Assembly: GCA_033064195.1 (NCBI GenBank)
Contig: JARBJD010000264.1
Coordinates: 42,057 to 106,056, forward strand
Direction: 5' to 3'
Length of the DNA: 64,000 nucleotides
Source: Blattamonas nauphoetae
Taxonomy: Eukaryota > Preaxostyla > Oxymonadida
The stretch's first letter is position 1. Every line of letters begins with the position of its first letter. The notes beneath the pieces were generated by a model that was not told where the DNA came from, searched no databases, and saw only the letters and a program-made list of their open reading frames with translations. A program made the translations under genes and the position numbers. This document shows, piece after piece, positions 24,001-34,897 of the stretch.

Positions 24001-25059
24001 TTCAGCGATTGGTGAAGCGTTCTTGGCCGATGCTAATCTGCGATTGGTGGAACGATACTGGCCGATGATATTCAACGATTGGTGGAGCGCTAATTGCCGA
24101 TGATATTCAGCGATTGGTGGAGTGTTCATGGCCGATGATATTCAGCGATTGGTGGAGCGTTAATGGCCGATGATATTCAGCGATTGGTGGAGCGTTCATG
24201 GCCGATGATATTCAGCGATTGGTGGAGCGTTAATGGCCGATGATATTCAGCGATTGGTGGAGCGTTCATGGCCGATGATATTCAACGATTGGTGGAGTGT
24301 TCATGGCCGATGATATTCAGCGATTGGTGGAGCGCTAATTGCCGATGATATTCAGCGATTGGTGGAGCGCTAATTGCCGATGATATTCAGCGTTTGGTGG
24401 AGCGTTCATGGCCGATGATATTCAGCGTTTGGTGGAGCGTTCATGGCCGATGATATTCAGCGATTGGTGGAGCGCTAATTGCCGATGATATTCAGCGATT
24501 GGTGGAGCGTTCTTGGCCGATGATATTCAGCGTTTGGTGGAGCGTTCTTGGCCGATGATATTCAGCGATTGGTGGAGCGTTAATTGCCGATGATATTCAG
24601 CGTTTGGTGGAGCGTTCATGGTCGATGATATTCAGCGTTTGGTGGAGCGTTCATGGCCGATGATATTCAACGATTGGTGGAGCGTTCATGGCCGATGATA
24701 TTCAGCGATTGGTGGAGCGCTAATTGCCGATGATATTCAGCGATTGGTGGAGCGTTCTTGGCCGATGATATTCAGCGATTGGTGGAACGATACTGGCCGA
24801 TGATATTCAACGATTGGTGGAGTGTTCATGGCCGATGATATTCAGCGATTGGTGGAGCGTTCATGGCCGATGATATTCAGCGATTGGTGGAGCGTTAATG
24901 GCCGATGATATTCAGCGATTGGTGGAGCGTTCATGGCCGATGATATTCAGCGATTGGTGGAGTGTTCATGGCCGATGATATTCAGCGAGTGGAGGAGCGT
25001 TCATGGCCGATGATATTCAGCGAGTGGAGGAGCGTTCATGGCCGATGATATTCAGCGAT
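21010..25059. repeat. 35-bp satellite, about 116 copies, with higher-order repeats
   Basis: A strict 35-bp period throughout. Variant A (TACTGGCCGATGCTAATCTG plus CGATTGGTGGAACGA) fills 21010-21490 almost uniformly. Variant B (GGCCGATGATATTCAGCGAT plus TGGTGGAGCGTTCAT) fills most of the rest, with sub-variants in the CATG, CTTG, TAATT and TAATG positions. Marker copies (GGTGAAGCGTTCTTGG next to an A copy) fall at 22086, 22471, 23626 and 24011. These are spaced 385, 1155 and 385 bp (11, 33 and 11 units), showing block duplication. No coding or spacer sequence is present. Confidence 0.95.
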
Positions 25060-25064
25060 CGCAT

Positions 25065-25440
25065 CACCATTAAAACATGATGATTCTCTCGTAATGGAAA
25101 ATCGATGGAGGCCAATACTTGTTTCGCCATTTCGGATCAACATCATCCCATTAACTGTCTTCAGTTCACCGTTCTGTGAAGACCCTCATATTATCGTTGT
25201 TTCTCCCTTTCTCTGAACCACATTACGTCTGAGAGCCATCACAAAAAGAACAATAATCCATATGAAAATCTTCGAAAACAATTCGCAAACATTCCACCAT
25301 CTCCTGTTCTAACAATCCATGCTCCGACGGAACATCTCAACTCTTTACAACCATCAAATCTCGAACATTTACCCCATTCCTTACCTTTAATCCACGATAC
25401 GCAAATGATCCCCCGGTTCGGCGGAGAGCGAGAGGAGGCC
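25065..25440. other. Stretch between satellite and transporter
   Basis: No gene recognised. It may include the 5' end or first exon of the Trk gene: an ATG lies at 25405 but is in another frame. Confidence 0.35.
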
Positions 25441-25445
25441 ATCCA

Positions 25446-28152
25446 TTGCAATCGCCAGCGACTCAGACACCCGTCACATTTGCCATCCCAACACCGATAA
25501 CTCCCTCCGATTCCCCGAGAAGGACACCAATCGCACATCCTGTGTTCCAGCGAGGGATGAGAAGCAGACAGAACTCGGCAAGTGCTGCTACTCTCACACC
25601 AGCCACGTCCACCGACACCGAAGAGAAGAAGGAGATCCCGCTCTTCGTGTTATCGCTGGAGTACCAGGCAATGAAGACGATCGTCAAAGCCATGCTTTTG
25701 GATGTGAGCTTGTGGATCTTGGTCCCCACGTTCTTCCTGTCCATCTATCTCGTGTCGGTCCCGTCTGCTCGTGACGTTGTTGCTCAGAACATGCAGACAG
25801 TCTGGACTCGTTCTGCATCTCTCTCGGCCAGTGGGAGTTACGGTTCCATTTTGTGGTTCTCGTATGAGCTAACTGTCACAGCTTTCATGTCATCTGGGTT
25901 TGTTATCGACAAAACCAACATGGTCATGTTGAATGACAAGCACGACGGGTTGTTCGATGGATGTAGTGATCGACGAGGATTTACATAGCCAGGCCTCGGG
26001 AGAGCGTGGACAGGAGCTTGTCATTTCGTATGTCCTCCACCATTCCCGTGAAATCTACACTTCGTTGTTCGGATGTGTCGAAAGTATTGTCCTTGCTCTT
26101 GCATACCTTGCTCTCGTCGTTCTGGATTCCATTGCCCTTATTTTCCTGACCTATCCAATCCTGCGCGATGCTGGCTCTGTGTCGTCACGTGTGATGGGAC
26201 TGATCTGTCAGGGGATCTCTGATCGCTCTTGTGGGTTTGCGTTTGTGCCAATGACTGAACTTCGAAGCGGAGGGCTTGCGCTTCTGTGCTTGACAAAACT
26301 CGTGTCGATCTATCCATTCACATTGACACTGCATGAGACTGCACTGCCTGTGAGTGGCGAGGAGATTGAGAGGGAAGAAAGGAAGGAACGAGAAGAGGCA
26401 GTGCTCGCAGATCGAGTCAGAAGAGGAGACAGTGAATTGTTTTCTCTCAACGACAGGCAGAGTCGCGATCAGTGATTGACCCCACACGATCGATATCCAT
26501 ACACAATCAGCGGCATTCCCACTCCTTTCTCCAATCCATTCTGGAATGAAGAAGAAGGTGCACAGGAAGATCACAACCGGGTATACCACAGAGACAGGAC
26601 AAGTGCTGCATCTGAATCGTTCTTCGACAGTCCTCTCTCGTATACTGGTGCTGAAACAACACTCGTGACACACCCACCGTCCTTCTTTGGCACTCCGACG
26701 CCAACCGTGACGCCATTGCAAACAACAGTGCACTCTCACTCCAATATGCACCTTGAAGCAACTCACCATCGTGGTGGACATCATCCGTACCTCTCGCCAA
26801 CTGCGATCCACCACCACTTCGAGCCAAGTCCACAACCCAATTATGTTGACTCGAAGCGGCATCACGCTCGGACGTTCTACGCTGCACGTGCAGCGTAGAA
26901 CGTCCGAAGAGCCGAGTTTGGTCGGAGAGGGTGTGTGATGCCGGTCATCGTTCCTTCCGAGACAGGCAGTAGGGATGAGGCCGAACAAAGCAGGATCCGA
27001 TATGCAATTCAACGCCACCCAACTTCACTGAGTTCGCTGTTCATCCCTCCTCCAGACGAGCTCTCTCAACCAGCTCAACCTCCAACATCTTCTGCCCCAA
27101 AAGTGCAGCCACCGGTTTCGTCGAAACCGCAACGCCATCCACTCCCTTCATCTTCGTTCGTCGCCACAAGCACCATCACACCACCGCCACTTCCGCCCTC
27201 GTCTTCACCGCATCCAGATTCTCGACCGTCCTCACTGCCATCCATGCTCACCCTGTCGCCTGCTCCATCTCCAACCTTCCTCTCTCGCCATCCAGTCCTT
27301 CTCGCCATCTATCGCATCTTTCAAGACATTCTTGCCGCTCAGCGTGACTCCACTCTCCTCCGAGATGTTGTGTGAGTGCTTGTCTTCTGGGTGGTCCTCG
27401 TTTCGATCGAGCAGTCGCGTCTCGATTCCACTTCTGACAGACTGACGTCTCTCCATCTCCTCTTTGAACTGTCTTCAGCATACGCCAACGTGGGATTGAG
27501 TGTCGGAGCTTTCCCACCACTCAACACAGCCATCTCCCTCTCGGCGCCACTCAGTGTCTCTGCTCCACTCGTCCTCGCGTTGGTGATTCTCCTCGGAAAG
27601 CATCGAGAGATGTCAACCACAATCGACAAGTCGATTTCGGTTTCGTCTTTCGACGGAGCAGCAGACGAGGCGTTGAAACTCCTTCCATGGACAGATCTCA
27701 GAGAAATGAAGTTGACTCAAGCTGGCCGTGATCGGAGAAGGAGAAAGCTCAGTAAGCGGAAGGACGCTAAACGGGAAGGAGTCGACGAGAACGAAGCAAG
27801 GAATGAATCGGAAGTGGTACAGGTCGAGGCACAAGTCGATCAGGATGAAGAGAATCACGTATTAAATCCTTCAGGCCTCCCTCGCTTCTCTGAACTCATT
27901 TCTGAAATGGCGTGGTCGTCTTGTGTTTGGAGAGGAACAATAGAACTGCAGAATGTGATTCCTGCTGAGAATAGAGTGGAGACGATGAATTGTGGTGGAG
28001 AGATGAAGACAGTTGTGGTGAACAAGATGGATACGCTTTACGAAAGACTCCACACTTCGAAGATGGTGTTTGATCGGCGACATGTTGAGCAGATGATTGT
28101 TCGAGGATTGATGTGGCTGATGGAGAAGCGAATGGAGGAGACTGGACATTGA
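25446..28152 (+). pseudogene. Trk-family potassium transporter, decayed
   Basis: Trk/HKT proteins are plasma-membrane K+ transporters with four pore-forming repeats. The match is to the fungal type. The first recognised part (25690-25920) has membrane segments and a VTAFMSSGFVIDKTNM block like the Trk SSFNNLGFTL loop. The next (26020-26340) matches YVLHHSREIYTSLF, then the pore motif ISDRSCGFAFVPM (yeast CTRTAGF region) and LLCLTKLVSIYPFTLT. The last (27376-27640) matches LFELSSAYANVGLSVGAFPP and ILLGKHREMSTTIDKSI. Between them is a long Pro/Ser-rich loop (26500-27330). The frame shifts once near 25950, where one pair of membrane segments is missing, and in-frame stops occur at 26473, 26896 and 27373. 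This points to a pseudogene, although unrecognised introns could explain some of it. Confidence 0.65.
26868..26907. repeat. 40-bp perfect palindrome without spacer
   Basis: A 20-bp sequence ending TACGCTGCAC is followed at once by its exact reverse complement. It lies inside the Trk pseudogene, and the in-frame TAG at 26896 falls in its right half. Confidence 0.95.
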
Positions 28153-28159
28153 TTGAGCT

Positions 28160-30600
28160 CACACTGCCACCCAACTGGAACTGAATGATGATATTCGATG
28201 GCAAGCGCCTGAGCAGACGAGGCGAGAAGTTGAAAAGAAGAGAAGGAAGGGAATGCAGAACGCCCCCAAACGACTCACCTCACCAAAGCTGTGAATCCTC
28301 CCACCGTATCGTGTCACCAGCGACGATCTTGTTGAACATGTGGAAACACTCACACTTGCCCTCATTTGCTACTCCACACATTATCTCGCCAATATCTAAT
28401 TCAATGATGTTTTTTATGTCCGAACCTCTCAACACGATTGTTCACTCTTCATCCCCACAAACCTAGCTCTCCGAAGCGCATACCATTTGATCTCGGTCTT
28501 CCTCTTATTGCTGTGAAGGTCGCTGTGTCCTCACCCTGACAAGGCTGTCCACTCATCGTAGATGTCACCGAGTGGGAAGACGAGGTGGACGGTCTGGACA
28601 CGTCAACAGCAACACACACACTTTCCGCCTGTCCATCTACCACCCTTCACGCCTGTCCAACTCCCACCCAGCTCACCTGCCCTCTCTCAACGTCGCAACT
28701 CGTATCGTCTCAGCTTCTCTCTCTCATCTCGTGTCTATTCGTGAAAGAAAAACGAACACTCTGAGTGACACTCTCTCGCAGCTTTTCTAGCTGTCTGAAC
28801 ATAACACACCAAATCTCCAACACTTCCTTCCCCCCTGTCACTTTTACGTCTTGTGCTTTCGTCGTCTCAGACTGTGAATTTCTCTCCGTTGAAAACACAA
28901 CAGCATCATCCAGAAATCAGAATACTCCCTTTTCCAAATACATCTCGTCGTCATCATTCTCGTCCTCAACCAACCCCAACAGCACCGATCCCATATGTTC
29001 CAGCAACTCGGTTTGGATTCATGACACGACAGAACGTTCTACACCTCAACATAAACGCTCAAAATGTCGGACGTGGAAGCGATGAAATGTTTCTTTTGTT
29101 CCGGCTCGACCCAACAGCTGACTCTCACGCAATTGGGAAACACATCGCTGAGAAACGAGAAGTATATAATTGAACGATTCATTCGAAATGTCCAACACCC
29201 AAGTTGGAGAATGACTTATTTGGCTCTGTGACTTCTCCCAGAAACCCCGCGACGATCTTCGACTCGCGTCCAATCTCGATTCTTCTGATGAAATGGGAAA
29301 CAACACGTCAACTGGATCATCTTTTGACTTTCCTGTATCGGATCAGAGCTCGTTGAACGAAAGAAGAAAAGCCACAAACACAAGGACAGAAGGCAACTGT
29401 TCTGAAGGTTGGAGTTCGACAGGGCTCAGTGAGGTGGTCAATCCTCCCTTTCTACGTCACCGACAAGCCCTCCACCAGCGACATTCTCGGCCCCCACCTC
29501 ATAAACTCTACCGTGTCTTTTCAGATGTCATCGGATCGTGCCGATCACAATTCTGGATCAAGCGAAGATGGAGAAAACAACTGTTTGAGCGAAGTGTTGG
29601 TGGTTGCTTCTTTGTCAATTATTCTTCTTTCTCACCTTTACTCCCCATTCTTCTTCTCTCTCACCACTTTCGTCTTCTTTTTTTCCCTCATCTCAGGTTT
29701 CTGAATCACACAAGATCCCCACCCTCGTATGGATCGACAGGACTGACTGTATCCTCACATCCGACAACATCGAACCGAACTATGAAGTGATGATGCAGAA
29801 GAGGCTGTTCACTTCATCCCACAACTCCACGCATACGGTGTTCTCACGCGAGTACCGATCAAATTCAACAGACGAAGAGGAACACAAACATTGGATCTGT
29901 TTGCAGGTCTGAAAAAACCAAAACCGTCAGACAAAGACACATGTGTGTCGTTTGTGAACCAGACGCAGACAACATGGATTTCCTGAAATAGATGAATACT
30001 CTCGTGAAAGGCCCGATTCGAGATGCATTCTCTCGCCCACACACGAAATGAGCGTCGACCTCCCAAATTCATGCCACTGTTCTTGTTGTCAACCATTATT
30101 CCACGTACACATCCAGCTTCGCAATATCTATCCTGCTCATTCTTCGTACGGCACCATTCATTCTTATTCCTCAACCTGGCTCGGTCTCGCTGAATGGCGA
30201 CAGAACACTCGAGCTGAACCGAGTCAGCATCAACTTCTCGACAATTTGAACGCGACAAGGGAAGAACCAGCTTCATCAAAACCGAGCCGTTCGTTCCGAT
30301 ACGCTCTCTTTCTGATTCGTTCTCTCAGTCTCATTCACTTCTGTCTGCGATCCAAATTCTCACCGGTCACACACCGCACCAGTTCTCGATCCTCGTCGCT
30401 ATTTTCAACACAAACGTTTTCCACTCTCAAACTCTCAGAAAATCTGAGCACACACTCCACTCGTCCTGAAAGCATCCTTTGCGTGCCAATATCTGAACTC
30501 AGAATCGGATCCAACAACAATGCGAAAGCAAAACGACATTTACAGCTGGATCTTCACTTTCCCCGAGTGTGTACTTATCTCTGAATTGATCGCTCACTCT
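28160..30600 (+). other. Probable exons of unrecognised host gene(s)
   Basis: Overlapping plus-strand frames hint at a split gene. One piece is 28853-29173 (includes IPYVPATRFGFM). Another is 29429-29570 (ILPFYVTDKPSTSDILGPH). A third, 29640-29830, contains a strong Leu/Phe membrane run and then KIPTLVWIDRTDCIL. The 30110-30240 region has LLILRTAPFILIPQPG followed by SLNGDRTLELNRV. None matches a family I know, and splice sites could not be assigned with confidence. C-rich runs at 28620-28680 are compositional. Confidence 0.3.
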
Positions 30601-32480
30601 AACGCGAACAACACTCATTCCATTTGATCTTCGACACATAGAATTCGTTCACCCGTTGTGATGATCGTATGTTTCGTTCCTTTTTTGTTATTCTTTTGAT
30701 AAACCATCTTTTTTTGTTCATTTCATGAGATTATGCATTCTCCAGAACAGATTATTATGAAATAATATGAAATAACGGCAAAATAATGATAAAACTGGAA
30801 GTATATACGAATTCTGGGCTGAAGATCAAGGGTGTGGGTTTATCCGGAGTTGCGGGTTAAATCGAGTACGTTGAATCGAGTCAGTGACTCACCCCATAAG
30901 ACAAATTCAAGAGGAATCCAGACCCAAAACACTCCCTTTTCAATTTAACATCACTTCTTGATTGATCATCACCTTGTTTTCTTGGTTTTTCTTTCTCAAA
31001 AACACGTTCACAATCTCCCTTCTCTTTCAATCGCTTTTTTTTGTTTATCTTTCACATTTCACACTATTTTTTAGAAATAGACTCATTTTCAGATGAATCA
31101 AACGAATTTAGCCACAAGTCATCACTTCACCCCATACTTTTCTGGAGAGTCACTTTGAGTCACTGATCCGCCCATGCAATCATGCAAATAGTCACCAGAC
31201 TGACTGGACTGTCCGATCTCCTTTTCAACTGATACTCAGCGCGTGCATTGATCAGGTTTGGAATTCATTATTTTTCACTTTTTTTTCGCTATTTGACAAA
31301 GGGACACCGATTTTGACCATCAGGAATCGCACACCCAAGCTGAAGATCCGTATAGAAAATAAGGGTAACACTATCATTTGATACTTCTGTATGCTATCTT
31401 GATCTGCATTAGTCATGTTTGATTCTCAGAACATCTCCAGTCTCTCTTCTTGACCAGCCCAACAGAGCACAGTCTCACTCGTAACTATTGACAGTATTGT
31501 GTCCTCAACAATCTCAGGTATGCTCAACAAAGTATTTTAATGAGAATATTGACAATATTCTCTGCTCAGTCAACGTATCTCACTCAATATTGACAGTGAT
31601 TGAACTCAACCAAAGATCTCGACAAAATCTTGACTCATGTCAACATCGTTTCTCATTTCTCAACAAGAAATGGTATACTGTGAAAAACTTTTGCTTTTGT
31701 GGTTCCCCTTCGATGCCCCATCTTTTTGCATCTTTCTTTTCTTCAATGACCCATTCAGTTTGATCTTCGCGGTTTTTCTCCTAATGTACCACTTAATTGC
31801 AGCTTTTGTTCATCCTTTTCTCGACTTCTTCGTCTCTCATCTTTCTCTCTTCACGTAGTCTCACAAGCTTCGCCAGGCACTCACCATTTCTATCATTGTA
31901 TGATGAGGAAGAGAAACTGTGCCGGTGATGGAAGAATACAGCTCACTCTTTTCCCAAACATTACCCCCACTCTGAAAATAACATCCTGTTCCCTCGCAAC
32001 GTGTCCCTCATCAACACTGAACGATCAGGTGGGAAAAATGTCATGATTGCTTGCAGACGGTTCATCCCCATTTGTTCCATCGAAAGTGTATTCTGATTGT
32101 GCAAACCATCACTCTTCATTTCATGTGCAGACAGGTGTGTTCGTCGCTGGAGCAAATTATTTACTTCGAAGTTCTTTTCTTCCTTCTTGTTATTATTTTC
32201 TCATTTATTTGTTCCGTCGCACATGATTGTGTGTTTCCTTCTTTTCAGCCGATTCATGGATCACCGTGATCCACACCGCGTTGTTGATGGGAATCTCGTC
32301 TTCGAGTAGCTTCACATCTCCTGTGGATGAGCAAGAACAGCCCGAATTGCATCTTGTTTGTTTGCTTCAAAACCATCAGCTCCACGTTGAACCTGTTAAA
32401 TCCGTGTTCGTCCCACTTCTGTCGCAGATTGGCCGACAACATTCCTGCCCAGTTTTGGCCCCGAATGTGATGTGAATTGA
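30600..32480. other. AT-rich stretch without a recognised gene
   Basis: No gene. A short hairpin GAGAATATT-GAC-AATATTCTC lies at 31543-31563, amid repeated ATTGACA words (31480-31600). The segment 30826-30870 shares GAGTTGCGGGTT with the reverse complement of 19020-19050. Plus-strand frames at 31637-31858 have Phe/Leu-rich runs only. Confidence 0.4.
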
Positions 32481-32499
32481 CCGAAATGAGGACTCGAAT

Positions 32500-34600
32500 G
32501 AGATGACCATTCGATGAGCCTGATCCTTTGGCTGTCGTTTCTGTTTCTCTCGCCATCTTCAATACGATCCATTCGACGCAACAACCCACGATCGTCCAAA
32601 AGTGATGCGGTCGTGGTTGGCGTTGAAATATTCGTCCCGTTGCAAGCAATTCTCGTTTTATCCCTCATTCTTAATCTTCCTTCGGTTTCACCCATTCACA
32701 AGCTGAGTTCGGACCTTCATCTCTCAAACAATCGTCTCTTCAGAAATAAAGATCTTTCTCTCCAAGGAATCTCTGATACTCAAATTTCAGGCCAGTTTAA
32801 AGAAGCGACAACATTGCTTGAAGTCGTTACTTCGTTACTATCACTCAGCAACGTTGAGATCCTCGCCAATGCAGATTTCTCGATTGCTACGCTTCTAGAA
32901 TCCTCATGCATTAAGATTCAGAGTTCTATCCTGGACTTTGGAAGGGAATTCACCTAATTCGTCGCTGATAGGGGCAGGATGACACTAATCGACATCATCA
33001 TCAACGCTCGCCCCGATCCTGGAAGTGATGGACTTGTCCACGCAGACACCCACCTGACCATGGCCAAGTGTGTCCCAAAGAACGTGTTTGTTGGTCTGTC
33101 TCCAATATTTGGTCCATGTTCGTCCTCTGTGGAAATCTCACTTTCCATCTTCGCTAATATCGACCACGCAGTCCCTCTGCCTTATTCGCCAAGCCCACCT
33201 GTTCTCCAACCCTCTTCGATCACATCGCTCAAGGCATACTCCATAATTCTCACCTCTTCGACGATGATGAACGTGTTCAACGATATCTTCGCTACAATCA
33301 CGAATGCTCCGATTTTAGGTGAGGTCGTTGCTTTTCCACGATGTCTTATGAGAATACCAGACTATCAAATGCGATATGCTCTCAACTAACACCGAAGAAC
33401 CTGAAATAACGTGGACGGCTCTCATTCAACAACACTCGGTCACCGATGAACACTCCAATCTGGAGTGTGTATTACTTTCAGACGCTGGGCCAACGAGAGA
33501 TCAATCTGTCCAGTTGAAGTTGCTGAGAAAAGATGAGAAGCAGACAAACAAACATCATGCCCCATTCCGATCAGATTCTGCAAAAGCACGAACGCTTCGT
33601 CCGCTGTCACCTTCGCATTCACATTCCTCTCGCTCGGCGTGTCTCCTCGCTCTCCTTCGGGTGGAGTGTCGAGTGGCTGAGAACTCCCCATTCTGTCTTC
33701 GTCGCGAGCGAACTCCCTCGCTCGATACAGGTTGAACACAAACAGCAGCTGCGACTCGGATTGGGAAGGCTACTGTTGTGTAGCGTGCTGGGTGAGGGAG
33801 GACTGTGTCGGCTGGTCGGGAGGAAGGTCGAAAGGAGAGGCGGGGGGAGTGTTGGGAGTGGCGAAGGAGAGGATGGGAAGGCGGAGCGAGGAAGAAGCGA
33901 CTATCCCCACAATTCGGAACGGAACTGGCGTACATGGCTGAGACACAAGACAGAACAGAATCATCGAAGAGAAGAACAATACAAGAACGAGTGAACACAA
34001 ACACTCTCACTCTCCCCTCGTCGACTCCCACACAACCGTTACTTCTTTCTCGTCCCTCGCGTTCCTCAGCCACTGCATCATCACCGCTCGGAACGAGTCA
34101 GGCCCAATCAGACAGCTATCCACCGTCTTCGTGTGTTTCAGCTAGCCCAGCATCGGCCTTTGTCTGGCCTCTTCCTTCTTCGTGGCATCGGTACTTTGAA
34201 CTGTCTTTCAGTCATCCTGTTCGTCGTCGGAATCGTCGTGAGCGAGTCGACTCCTGCGACCGACTCGAATGTGAGTTTCCGAACGAGGAGAGAGGAGGGG
34301 AGCGATGGGAAGAGGTGAGCGTGTCTCCGAATGATTGAGACGAAGAAGAGCGAGGAGAAAAGAGCAGAGACTGGCGATTCTCTTCTTCGTCCTCGTCGTC
34401 CTTCGAGACGAAGTGGAGATGCGTAGGACTCAGAAAGACGTCGAATGAGGCGTTCACTGAGAGGAAGGAGAGGAGAGGAGAGAGAGCGAAGGAAGGAGAA
34501 GGACAAACGAAGGAAGGCGGAGAACAGACTGTAGATTTCTGTATTTTCGTCACATTCACAACAACCACCAAGATTCACTATCCTTTCTCATTCATCAGTC
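32500..34600 (+). other. Unrecognised host coding fragments
   Basis: The plus strand has two better frames: 32514-32957 (Ser/Leu-rich, with ISGQFKEATTLLEVV) and 32979-33389 (starts MTLIDIIINARPDPG, includes FANIDHAVPLPYSP and MMNVFNDIFATI). They look like neighbouring exons of one gene of unknown role, perhaps repeat-helical. Another plus-strand piece at 34133-34318 has one membrane helix (CLSVILFVVGIVV). From 33400 to 34580 both strands are open and Ser/Arg-rich. No domain was recognised. Confidence 0.3.
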
Positions 34601-34897
34601 AAGGAAGTTTTCTCTCAAAATATCACTCGATCTCCTGTTTTCATTTGCATCTTTTCCATGAATGTGTCAGGGTTGTTGTCTGGAGACTCGATCGTTGTGA
34701 CTCACCCATGAGGAATAATTTTGAGCATCTCGAATTCCTCACTCAACGATTTGTCGGATATACTTTCAAAAAAGTATGAAAACAGTACATTATGTGCTCA
34801 AACATCTCCTGAACCGATCTTGTCATAAATCCACACATTTATTCACTCAATCATGGGCCAAAGTGAGTCAGTCCAAAAAAGTTGAGTCAGGTAACTG

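Noticed and set aside
21010-25059. CRISPR-like array
   Set aside because: Units are contiguous at 35 bp with no unique spacers and no cas genes; the genome is eukaryotic.
5376-28152. Reassigned stop codons (TAA/TAG as Gln, known in some oxymonads)
   Set aside because: One TAA aligns with Gln in the 5.4-kb transposase, but the Trk gene also has TGA stops. Long intact frames of 500-620 codons contain no in-frame TAA or TAG.
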